DNA of 6,759 nucleotides from Alphaproteobacteria bacterium (GTDB taxonomy: Bacteria > Pseudomonadota > Alphaproteobacteria > Rickettsiales > UBA3002): assembly GCA_021732545.1 (NCBI GenBank), contig JAKFUW010000124.1, positions 1 to 6,759 on the forward strand, in the 5' to 3' direction. Shown here one piece after another: positions 1 to 6,385 of the stretch. Under the pieces are notes generated by a model. It saw only the letters and a list, made by a program, of their open reading frames with translations, was not told the DNA's origin and made no database searches. The translations under genes and the position numbers were made by a program. Each line of letters begins with the position of its first letter. The first letter of the stretch is position 1.

Positions 1-17
1 CTATCGATCACAGCCAA

Positions 18-54
18 CCCCACCCTAACCCTCCCCTAGTAGGGGAGGGAATTT
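18..54. repeat. GC-rich hairpin repeat, copy A
   Basis: A perfect 9-bp inverted repeat, CCCTCCCCT (29-37) and AGGGGAGGG (41-49), with a 3-nt loop. It is preceded by CCCCACCCTAA and followed by AATTT, in the same layout as copy C at 250-288. The arms differ between copies while keeping complementarity, which suggests that the hairpin itself is maintained. Confidence 0.65.
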
Positions 55-84
55 CTGCTCATCCCATCATCCGCTCAGCCAATC

Positions 85-139
85 AAAATAAAAAAAAGGG
101 GGAGCGATTCGGTTGCCTACTTGGCATGAACCACCCCCC
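85..139 (-). terminator. Candidate intrinsic terminator of the hook operon
   Basis: Read on the minus strand, G-rich 139-134 can pair with CCCCC (102-98). Inside this, GGT (132-130) pairs with ACC (113-111) and TGCC (126-123) with GGCA (117-114) around a 5-nt loop. The closing CCCCC runs straight into eight T, then A and TTTT (97-85). The stem has a 3-nt bulge and an asymmetric internal loop (8 nt against 1), so it is imperfect, but the T-tract is convincing. It lies about 180 nt after the flgE stop, and no better terminator is visible closer. The long 3' region would carry repeats B and C. Confidence 0.4.
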
Positions 140-186
140 GAGAGCTAGACGACTTCAGATAATCTTAAGACAAGAGCCTCGCACTA

Positions 187-225
187 ATTCTCCCCCCGCC
201 TGCGGGAAGAGTTAGAGGGGGGAAC
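187..225. repeat. GC-rich hairpin repeat, copy B (divergent)
   Basis: An outer stem pairs TCCCCCC (191-197) with GGGGGGA (217-223). A competing inner hairpin pairs CCCGC (195-199) with GCGGG (202-206). The flanks (ATTC before, AACT after, GAGTTAGA inside) differ from copies A and C, so it is a related but distinct variant. It lies about 25 nt from copy C. C-rich/G-rich intergenic elements of this style are common in alphaproteobacterial genomes. No function can be read from it. Confidence 0.5.
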
Positions 226-249
226 TGATACATCACTGCACATTTAAAT

Positions 250-288
250 CCCCCACCTAACCTCCCCCGTAAACGGGGGAGGAATTTT
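250..288. repeat. GC-rich hairpin repeat, copy C
   Basis: A perfect 10-bp inverted repeat, CCTCCCCCGT (261-270) and ACGGGGGAGG (273-282), with a 2-nt loop. It is preceded by CCCCCACCTAA and followed by AATTTT. The flanks match copy A (18-54): both have CCCCACC(C)TAACC before the stem and GGAATTT after it. That makes this a dispersed repeat rather than a one-off hairpin. On the + strand it looks like a weak intrinsic terminator; on the minus strand, the direction of flgE, no T-run follows. Confidence 0.65.
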
Positions 289-320
289 AGCATAAAATGC
301 CAACGCTCTCGCGCATTTAA

Positions 321-3236
321 TTAAAGCTGGTTGAGCTGATCGAGCAGCTCATCGGTTGCACTAATTACCCGCGTATTGGATTGATAGGCACGCTGCGCGA
401 CAATCAGATCGGTGAGCTGTTCGGAAAGCTCCACGTTGGATTGTTCGAGCGAGCCGCTGACCACATCGCCCACGCCGTTCGTGCCTGCTTCACGCAAATT
501 GATCACGCCCGATTCGCGGGTTTCGGCGAATACGTTACCCGAAATGGCATTGAGGCCATTGGGATTACTAAATTCGGCGATGGGCAGTTTATACAAACTC
601 TGCGTTTCACCGTTGGTGTAGGTGGCGATCACGAAACCTTCAGGATCAATCGTTACGCTCACCAATTCACCCACCGGCGCGCCATTCTGATCGATAAAAG
701 CCACGTTATAATCGGCATCGAACTGGCTGAGTCCATCGGTGTCACCAATCAACGCCGCACCTTCCGTACCAAAAGGTTGACCTGCAGTTCCCCAATCGAC
801 CGTGAGTTGACCTGGCACCGCGCCATTGGTCCACACCGCTTGAATGGGTTGTGTCAGATTGGAGCTGACGCTACGCAACGAACCATCGCCGTTAAACTGA
901 ATAGTGCCAACGGCTAGCTGGCCGTTTGGCAAAGTGGAGCTGACATCAGTTTCGGGAATCGCATGAACTTCAACTGCCCATCTATTTTCATCAATTTTGA
1001 TGAAGCTATAACGAATATCATGGCCGGCGCCGAGCGCATCATAGACTCGCACGTTACGGCTAAATTGTGCGACAACTCTGCCCGAAGCGATGTTGTCACC
1101 GACAACACCGCTCGAATCATATTCAGGCCCCAGCACACCGCTATCTTCGCCGCCACCTGCGGTTAAATAGGCGGTACCATTGAGCGAGACGATACTGGAA
1201 GATGACGCACCCGCAACCCGAAGATCCGATTCGGCAAACAGTTCCGAAACCAAGCTGCCTTGGTTGCTTTCACCGATAATGGAAAGCACACCCGCCGTGG
1301 CCGCACTGGCCGCACCCGCATAGCCTGCGCCTGTGGCAGGGTTGTAGCTTGCAGGAATCTGGAAGGTGATGGTATCTGGGCCCGTGGTCACCGCCGTAAT
1401 GGTTACCGCCACAGCGCCCGGAGTGTTGGGGAACGTGGCAGGTAAACCAAGCGCGGTGATGGCTGCTGCATCCACGCCTTGAAGCACCACCGTATCGCCC
1501 ACGGTAAACCCAGCCGTACCTGGAGCAGTTGCAAGGCTGAGGGTCACATTAATCGGCGCACCAGCAACCGCTGCTGCTGCGGTGAAGGTTTGACCGGCTA
1601 AATCTTGCGTGGTTGAGGTTGTAACATCGCGGAAGCGAATGGTATCGAGCGGATCATCAACATTGATGGTCAACACCGCATCAGACAAGGCATTTTCAAT
1701 CGTCGCGGTTACACCATCATCGGCAACCACTAAATCTTTCAAACCTTCCAGCGTATTCCAGCGACGGCTGCCCGTTGCCACATTGGTCAAATCCAGCTCG
1801 GCAATCCAGTCGATACCGGTTTGCGTGCCGCTTGCGGTGGCGGCATCACCATTGGCAAAGGTCAGCGAGCTATTGGCATCTTCTGCAGAAATCACCAAAC
1901 GTCCACTCGCCACACGGGCAGTGAGACCTGATACCGATTTAATGGCATCGGCCAGCGTGTTGAGATTGTTAAACTGACCCGCTGCAGAATTAGGCGAACT
2001 TGCGGTGTAGGTGAAGGTATGCGTATCGGTTGCAGTGGTGATGGTGAAGGAACGCGCCGCAGTCGTAAAGCGCGAGGTTCCGGTCACACCAAAGAAGGCT
2101 TCACTTGCGCTGTTGGCATCGAAGATCACACCGTTGACTTCATAAGGTGAATAATTCACCGTAGCGCCTGGTGTTGCTGATGCCAAACCCTGACCATGCG
2201 CCACGCCGGTGTTGAACACCACACCGGTTGCCGTTACAGAGGTCACGGTATAGGTACCATCCAAGTTCGCAATCGCGCCGTAAGCACCATGACCGTTGAC
2301 GGTAATCTGATCGCCCACAATCAGGCCATGGCCTGTGCCTAGGTTTGCACGCACTTCGGTTGCCGCCAAACCAGCTGGCACGCCACCATCAAAGGTTCCA
2401 GCTACCGTGGTAATCGAATCATCATTATTATTTAAACCATCACCAAAGTTAGCGGTTGCAAGCGGCGTGGTAATGCTGCGACCAATCGTAAAACCACCAT
2501 ATTGGTAGGCATAGTTCAGGCCGTTGCCCGTTGCGATTTCAAACGAATCACCACGCACAATATCGTTAGCCGAAGCCAGACCATATTCCGCCGAAACAAT
2601 CACCTGTTCGGCGTCAATATTATAGTTAAGCGCATTGTTACGATCCAGCGTTACAATGCCCGCTTCACCCGGATAGACGCTTTGTCCAGCATCGAGATTC
2701 GCACCGATTTTGATTTGCGAAGTGGCCTGCGCAATGCCGCTTGCCGATTCCACATTCACGGTTTCCAGCGAATCGAGGTTCGCCGATGAGGTGGTGTTAA
2801 GGTTTCCAACTTCACCCGGCAGACGGCCTTCGCGATCCAGCGGCCAGCCTTGCAAAAAGAAGCCTTGCGCATTGACAAAGTTGCCCAGATTATCTTGGCG
2901 AAATGATCCGGCGCGGGTGTAAAGTGGCTGCGCGGTGCCATTGGCTCTTGCGTTGACCGCAAAAAATCCGCTGCCCGAAATCGCGACATCGGTTGGGGTA
3001 TCGGTCGAAAGCAACAAGCCTTGCTTGCTGGCATTGATGCGGCTTTCACCCCGCACACCACCGGTTTGATACGAGGTGGTGGATGACGCATTGACGACCA
3101 GCGTTTCAAACAACGCTTCGCTTTGTTTGTAGCCCACTGTGTTGACGTTGGCGATGTTATCAGAAATAATACCAATCTTAGAGCTTTGCGCTCTCAAGCC
3201 TGAAACTCCGCCGAATAATGCACCATATAAACTCAT
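321..3236 (-). CDS. flgE: FlgE, flagellar hook protein, unusually long (971 aa)
   Basis: FlgE polymerises into the curved, flexible hook that joins the rod to the filament. The N-terminal rod/hook domain is clear (residues 1 to about 48, GLRAQSSKIGIISDNIANVN then TVGYK). A central FlaE-type domain lies at about 720-850 (FSRNVRVYDALGAGHDIRYS) and the C-terminal hook/rod helix at about 910-971 (SGSLEQSNVELSEQLTDLIV then AQRAYQSNTRVISATDELL). FlgF and FlgG share these ends but are only about 250 residues. Salmonella FlgE has about 400 residues and Caulobacter about 590; the excess here lies between about 190 and 690. One part (395-465, with GQFNNLNTLADAIKSVSGL) looks like the usual alphaproteobacterial hook insert. 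Two other segments (about 276-365 and 538-652) look additional and share a 'GF/HGL.VGD.V...G' pattern. There is no cysteine. The ATG at 3236 has a very strong ribosome site, AGGAGGA (3241-3247), preceded by an 8-T run, fitting a highly made structural protein. It lies 60 nt after flgD and ends in TAA. Confidence 0.95.
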   Translation of the reverse strand: MSLYGALFGGVSGLRAQSSKIGIISDNIANVNTVGYKQSEALFETLVVNASSTTSYQTGGVRGESRINASKQGLLLSTDTPTDVAISGSGFFAVNARANGTAQPLYTRAGSFRQDNLGNFVNAQGFFLQGWPLDREGRLPGEVGNLNTTSSANLDSLETVNVESASGIAQATSQIKIGANLDAGQSVYPGEAGIVTLDRNNALNYNIDAEQVIVSAEYGLASANDIVRGDSFEIATGNGLNYAYQYGGFTIGRSITTPLATANFGDGLNNNDDSITTVAGTFDGGVPAGLAATEVRANLGTGHGLIVGDQITVNGHGAYGAIANLDGTYTVTSVTATGVVFNTGVAHGQGLASATPGATVNYSPYEVNGVIFDANSASEAFFGVTGTSRFTTAARSFTITTATDTHTFTYTASSPNSAAGQFNNLNTLADAIKSVSGLTARVASGRLVISAEDANSSLTFANGDAATASGTQTGIDWIAELDLTNVATGSRRWNTLEGLKDLVVADDGVTATIENALSDAVLTINVDDPLDTIRFRDVTTSTTQDLAGQTFTAAAAVAGAPINVTLSLATAPGTAGFTVGDTVVLQGVDAAAITALGLPATFPNTPGAVAVTITAVTTGPDTITFQIPASYNPATGAGYAGAASAATAGVLSIIGESNQGSLVSELFAESDLRVAGASSSSIVSLNGTAYLTAGGGEDSGVLGPEYDSSGVVGDNIASGRVVAQFSRNVRVYDALGAGHDIRYSFIKIDENRWAVEVHAIPETDVSSTLPNGQLAVGTIQFNGDGSLRSVSSNLTQPIQAVWTNGAVPGQLTVDWGTAGQPFGTEGAALIGDTDGLSQFDADYNVAFIDQNGAPVGELVSVTIDPEGFVIATYTNGETQSLYKLPIAEFSNPNGLNAISGNVFAETRESGVINLREAGTNGVGDVVSGSLEQSNVELSEQLTDLIVAQRAYQSNTRVISATDELLDQLNQL

Positions 3237-3296
3237 AACATCCTCCTAAAAAAAATTCGTATCTACCTTGGTTGTTCACATTTTCAATGATCTATT

Positions 3297-4070
3297 TTAA
3301 TTACCTGATCCACCCGCCACGCTATTGTTGCCGCTCGTGCCGACAATGGTCGTCGGTAAATTCACCGCTCTGACATCCGATACTTTCACAGACGTTCCGG
3401 CAACGGTCAGAACCATCTCGTCGCCTTGCGCTTGTGCGCCTGTTACCAAGCCTGTGGTGAGTGTGCGCGAGGTAACGGTTTCACCTGCAGCATTTCTTGC
3501 AATCACATTGATGAAATAGGTGCCCTCAGGTTCATCCACGCCGTTAAAGCTGTTGACACCGTCCCACACTACGCGGTTTTTGCCGGATTCTTTTGCACCC
3601 TGTCCGCTGAAAACTGCGCGCCCTGCGCCATCAGTGATCACCAAACTCACCGTATTGGCCGGTGCATCGAGTTCATAAGCAAAGGGCGCAAACCCACCCG
3701 CCAATTCACCCGCATTGCCCGTTGCTTCCACTTCACGGCCAATGTAGTTCAGCGCAGAATCAAACGCGCCGCTTTCTTGCAGCTCGATTAGTTTTTCGAG
3801 GTTGGCATTTTGTGCCACTGATTGTTCGGCGATACTAAATTGCACCAATTGGTTGGTGAATTCGTTAGTATCGAGTGGATCGGTTGGATCCTGATTTTTG
3901 AGCTGCGTGGTTAGCAGCGTTAAAAACTGATCGAAATCATCCGCCAGTTTTTGCGTGCCTGCTTCGGACTGACCCGGATTTCTGGCCGCATTAATCAAAT
4001 CCAGATTGGCATTACCCGTCGAGGTGATAGGTGAGGTGGCGGCTGGTGTATCCAATAATGTACTGACCAT
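3297..4070 (-). CDS. flgD: FlgD, hook cap / hook assembly scaffold protein
   Basis: FlgD is exported to the tip of the rod, where it caps the growing hook and promotes FlgE polymerisation; it is later displaced. The product has 257 residues, close to the family norm. Residues about 43-98 form the conserved N-terminal domain, with FDQFLTLLTTQLKNQDPTDP followed by LDTNEFTNQLVQFS.AEQ. Then come SALNYIGREVEATGN (about 105-119), the mixed Tudor/Ig-like part, and the signature NRVVWDG..SFNG...PEGTY (about 165-185). The ATG at 4070 is preceded by AAGGAG (4078-4083) with a 7-nt spacer. The last 17 residues (TIVGTSGNNSVAGGSGN) are a Gly/Ser/Asn tail resembling the start of an RTX-type repeat and are not expected in FlgD. 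It sits between fliK and flgE, consistent with a hook operon. No cysteine is present. Confidence 0.95.
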   Translation of the reverse strand: MVSTLLDTPAATSPITSTGNANLDLINAARNPGQSEAGTQKLADDFDQFLTLLTTQLKNQDPTDPLDTNEFTNQLVQFSIAEQSVAQNANLEKLIELQESGAFDSALNYIGREVEATGNAGELAGGFAPFAYELDAPANTVSLVITDGAGRAVFSGQGAKESGKNRVVWDGVNSFNGVDEPEGTYFINVIARNAAGETVTSRTLTTGLVTGAQAQGDEMVLTVAGTSVKVSDVRAVNLPTTIVGTSGNNSVAGGSGN

Positions 4071-4099
4071 AATTCTTCTCCTTTATGTTTCATTCGCTT

Positions 4100-4117
4100 T
4101 CGCGCTAGCGCGATCGC
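4100..4117. repeat. Two overlapping perfect palindromes between fliK and flgD
   Basis: TCGCGCTAGCGCGA (4100-4113) is a perfect 14-bp palindrome and GCGATCGC (4110-4117) a perfect 8-bp one sharing four bases with it. They lie in the 55-nt gap between the fliK stop and the flgD start, about 17 nt upstream of the flgD Shine-Dalgarno. No T-run follows on either strand, so it does not look like an intrinsic terminator. It could be a protein-binding site or an RNA hairpin affecting mRNA stability or flgD translation; nothing in the sequence decides this. Confidence 0.5.
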
Positions 4118-4125
4118 TCGTGATG

Positions 4126-5724
4126 CTAAACTTTAATATCCAAACCCTCAGACACGGTGACCGTATAGTAACTATTCACCGGATTTATTGTTGCAATGTC
4201 CGCGCCAGTTTCATTGTCCAGCGTCCCATAACCCGAATCTTGAGGTTGATCGTCTTGCGAGTCGCGGCGCTGGCTCAAATTAAACTCCATCGTGTTGCCT
4301 TCGGTTCCTAAACCACTATTATGCAAAGCCTGTTCCAGTTGCTTCACGTCACGCTGAATTGCTTCGAGTGCAAAGCGATTATCTGCTGTAAATACAATAT
4401 GGTTAGCGCCATTTTTATGGATGTCTATTTTCACATCAACGCGGCCTAATTCTTCAGGTTCCAGCGTGATCGTCACCCGATCCACCCCGGCACGAATTGC
4501 CTGCCTGATACTTACTTTCACCTGATCGGCGGGGGTTGCTTTATCGTTTGTGGCAAACGTACTTGCTTTGAGGGTTAGAATATTCGAGGCGCGTTCTTGA
4601 CTCGCCACGCTTAAACCCACCGAAGACTCTATCGCACCCGATGATAAAACAGGTGGTGCATCAGCACTGCTTAACCGGCCTTGCGTCACCTCGCTTGCGG
4701 CATCAAACGCCACTTGGGGCGCGCGGCTATTATCGGCTGCCGCTAATATTTTCTCAAACGATTCGGATGCCGGATTAGTTTGCGCATCGGCGCGACCCGC
4801 CAACACACGCTGCACCACCGCTTCCAATTCCTTGCGGTCAATCGGTGACTGTGCTGAATCATCATCGCTGCTTACTCTCGTTTGCAGCAATGGTTTTTGA
4901 GTGATCAACGGCACATCTAAATCAATATCAGCATCCGTATCAATCGCGGGCAAATCTGATTGAGGTGCAGGCACAAAAGCAATCGTTAAGGGTACCGCAA
5001 ATGCGGTCACGGCTTGCTCGATCGGCTGCGGCGCAAACAAAGGCACCACCACGCTATTTTCATCAACGCTTAAAGCCTCATCATCCGCTGACGCAAGCTC
5101 TTCTTCATCAATCACTTCTTTGGGCTGCGGTAATAATTGCGTAAGCGCTGCAATCGCAGGATTGTCTTGTATCACATCTGCAACTGCAATCGGTGTTGCA
5201 TTGATGATCGTTGCAATTTCATCTTCTGTCTGCAGCAGTTTTACATTATCTTCAGCTGCCACAAACTCGCTAATCACCTGACCGTCTTCACCTAACTGCA
5301 GAGTTACTTGTGTGTCATCGGCGAGTGTTTGCGTGGCAAGTTTGCCAGTATGTTCCAGCACTTCATCGGTCGAAACATTCAGATAAATATCATCAGATGT
5401 AAACTCCTGCACCACATCGGCGAACAACAACACCTCATCAGGATTTTCATCGGTGGCAACCACTTGCTGCGCCACGTTGGCAAACGCCGTTGCATCAACC
5501 GGCGCGACGACTGCAGCGATTGGTTGCGCGAGTGCTGCCGCTTGCGCCACGAGCAACTCCGCTTTAATATCGTGCGAATTTTGTGCCGCTAATTTTTGAT
5601 TCAGTTGATCGGAAAAAGTAGACGATAACGGTACTGCTGCCAACGCATCGGCGTGAATCTCCTCCGGCTTACCGCTGATGATTTGCGGCGCGCGGTTCAA
5701 GATACTCAGCAGATTAAGAGTCAT
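4126..5724 (-). CDS. fliK: FliK, flagellar hook-length control protein
   Basis: FliK is secreted during hook assembly, measures hook length and, through its C-terminal domain, switches the export gate (FlhB) from hook to filament substrates. With the start at ATG 5724 the product has 532 residues. Residues about 401-486 (DNA about 4267-4524) are the conserved C-terminal domain (Flg_hook type): VTITLEPEELGRVDVKIDIH, then a VFTADNRFALEAIQRDVKQL helix and 'ALHNSGL'. The rest is a poorly conserved, acidic, Ala/Asp/Val-rich region typical of the ruler part, with no cysteine. The frame extends upstream to a TTG at 5766, but that TTG is the -12 element of a sigma-54 promoter, so a transcript from it cannot include it. 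ATGs at 5742 and 5736 are possible but leave a leader of only about 9-15 nt. No start has a strong ribosome binding site; the one at 5724 has a weak GGATGG 4 nt upstream. flgD follows after 55 nt. Identity is firm, start moderately sure. Confidence 0.88.
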   Translation of the reverse strand: MTLNLLSILNRAPQIISGKPEEIHADALAAVPLSSTFSDQLNQKLAAQNSHDIKAELLVAQAAALAQPIAAVVAPVDATAFANVAQQVVATDENPDEVLLFADVVQEFTSDDIYLNVSTDEVLEHTGKLATQTLADDTQVTLQLGEDGQVISEFVAAEDNVKLLQTEDEIATIINATPIAVADVIQDNPAIAALTQLLPQPKEVIDEEELASADDEALSVDENSVVVPLFAPQPIEQAVTAFAVPLTIAFVPAPQSDLPAIDTDADIDLDVPLITQKPLLQTRVSSDDDSAQSPIDRKELEAVVQRVLAGRADAQTNPASESFEKILAAADNSRAPQVAFDAASEVTQGRLSSADAPPVLSSGAIESSVGLSVASQERASNILTLKASTFATNDKATPADQVKVSIRQAIRAGVDRVTITLEPEELGRVDVKIDIHKNGANHIVFTADNRFALEAIQRDVKQLEQALHNSGLGTEGNTMEFNLSQRRDSQDDQPQDSGYGTLDNETGADIATINPVNSYYTVTVSEGLDIKV

Positions 5725-5760
5725 ATCACCATCCATTTGCATCACGTTCAACAGAACATT

Positions 5761-5778
5761 ATGCAAGCGTCGTGCCAG
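5761..5778 (-). promoter_or_regulatory. Sigma-54 (-24/-12) promoter for the fliK-flgD-flgE hook unit
   Basis: On the minus strand the sequence is CTGGCACGACGCTTGCAT, which matches the RpoN consensus YTGGCACG-N4-TTGCW at every defined position, including the invariant GG (5776-5775) and GC (5764-5763) with correct spacing. Transcription would start near 5751, about 27 nt upstream of the favoured fliK ATG at 5724. An imperfect inverted repeat lies further upstream, and a small perfect one (AAGCT-T-AGCTT, 5783-5793) abuts the -24 box. Sigma-54 control of hook genes is established in Caulobacter and in many other flagellated proteobacteria. The match is direct; use of the promoter is inferred. 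Confidence 0.85.
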
Positions 5779-5835
5779 ATGAAAGCTTAGCTTAAAGAGG
5801 GAAGATTAGTGTAGTTAAAACCTATTGCCGATGAG

Positions 5836-5855
5836 GACGGGCAAAAAATCCCGAC
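5836..5855. promoter_or_regulatory. Imperfect inverted repeat upstream of the fliK promoter, possible activator site
   Basis: GACGGG (5836-5841) and CCCGAC (5850-5855) form arms with one A/A mismatch around an A-rich 8-nt centre (CAAAAAAT). It begins 3 nt after the fliS stop codon. Its centre is about 70 bp upstream of the -24 element, roughly -94 from the expected transcription start. That is a normal distance for a site bound by a sigma-54 activator such as an FlbD/FleQ-type regulator. It is not a good intrinsic terminator for fliS because the T-run sits in the loop and is not downstream of the stem. The regulatory role is an inference from position and symmetry only. Confidence 0.3.
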
Positions 5856-5858
5856 TAT

Positions 5859-6353
5859 CTAGGCCGAAAACGCCACCGCAGTGGGCGATGAGGGAATATC
5901 GCCATTTGCATCGTGCACGGCCACCATTTGCGCGTCGGTGGGTGCGGCATGCACATTAGGGTCAACGGCGCCTTGCGCATTCACATTGCCTTTATCGATA
6001 TGATCCCACAGATCGCGCATCTCGCGGATTTCGGCGATGATCTCATCGAGCACCTCAATTTTTGGATAACGATGCAGCTGGATTAATCGCATATCGACCG
6101 ATGAATAAAAATCATAGAGTGTCTGTGCCACATCGCGGCCATATTCAAAATCAAGCGACATCTGAAGACCGCTGATAATATCCGACGTGCGGATAAGTTT
6201 GTTGTAACGATCTTCGATGCGGTTTTCTTTGATTGCTTCTTTGATCTGATTCAGATTGCGGATCACGCCATCATAAAGCATCACCACTTGGCGCGTTTTT
6301 GAAACCGTGTGAGCCGCTTGGCGATAGGCTTTGGTGGAAGCAGAATAGGACAT
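5859..6353 (-). CDS. fliS: FliS, flagellin export chaperone, with a C-terminal extension
   Basis: FliS is a small cytosolic helical-bundle chaperone that binds the C-terminus of flagellin, prevents its polymerisation and delivers it to the flagellar type III export gate. Residues about 8-120 match the family core: AYRQAAHTVSKTRQVVMLYDG near the N-terminus (the Y and the 'MLYDG' motif are typical), then IISGLQMSLDFEYG, LYDFYSSVDMRL and a closing EMRDLWDHI. The ATG at 6353 is preceded by AAGGAG (6364-6369) with a 10-nt spacer, which fixes the start. At 164 residues it is longer than the usual roughly 125-140. The excess is a low-complexity tail from about residue 121 (rich in Ala, Asp, Asn, Pro, Val) with no recognisable domain. 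It probably shares a transcript with fliD. Its stop (TAG) lies 80 nt before the sigma-54 element for fliK. Confidence 0.9.
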   Translation of the reverse strand: MSYSASTKAYRQAAHTVSKTRQVVMLYDGVIRNLNQIKEAIKENRIEDRYNKLIRTSDIISGLQMSLDFEYGRDVAQTLYDFYSSVDMRLIQLHRYPKIEVLDEIIAEIREMRDLWDHIDKGNVNAQGAVDPNVHAAPTDAQMVAVHDANGDIPSSPTAVAFSA

Positions 6354-6385
6354 TGCCTGAAATCTCCTTAATTTACATGCAGCCT

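Larger units (their letters stand above)
1..320. other. Non-coding region downstream of flgE
   Basis: No credible gene is seen here. The region holds three C-rich/G-rich hairpin repeats (18-54, 187-225, 250-288) and a candidate terminator (85-139). The only notable small frame, an ATG at 126 with a G-rich stretch upstream and 29 codons to a TAG at 213, overlaps the terminator and repeat B, and its protein is Arg/Pro-rich with no recognisable features. Whatever gene lies beyond position 1 cannot be seen. Confidence 0.7.

Noticed and set aside
126..215. Possible 29-codon small gene on the plus strand
   Set aside because: Overlaps the candidate terminator and repeat B; the translation is Arg/Pro-rich with no membrane segment or other feature, and the G-rich stretch upstream is too far away for a normal ribosome site.
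381..2922. Several plus-strand open frames of 60-180 codons opposite flgE
   Set aside because: They lie wholly inside the flgE coding region in other frames, their translations show no recognisable family, and none has a supporting promoter or ribosome site.
2756..3175. 139-codon minus-strand frame inside flgE
   Set aside because: It overlaps the highly conserved N-terminal region of flgE in another frame and its sequence is rich in Arg, Pro and Ser as expected for a shadow.
5308..5592. 94-codon plus-strand frame opposite fliK
   Set aside because: Cys/His/Ile/Arg-rich translation typical of an antisense shadow of an acidic Ala/Val-rich protein; fliK is firmly supported there.
5836..5855. 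Intrinsic terminator for fliS
   Set aside because: The T-run is in the loop and not after the stem, and the stem is only 4 bp plus one outer pair.
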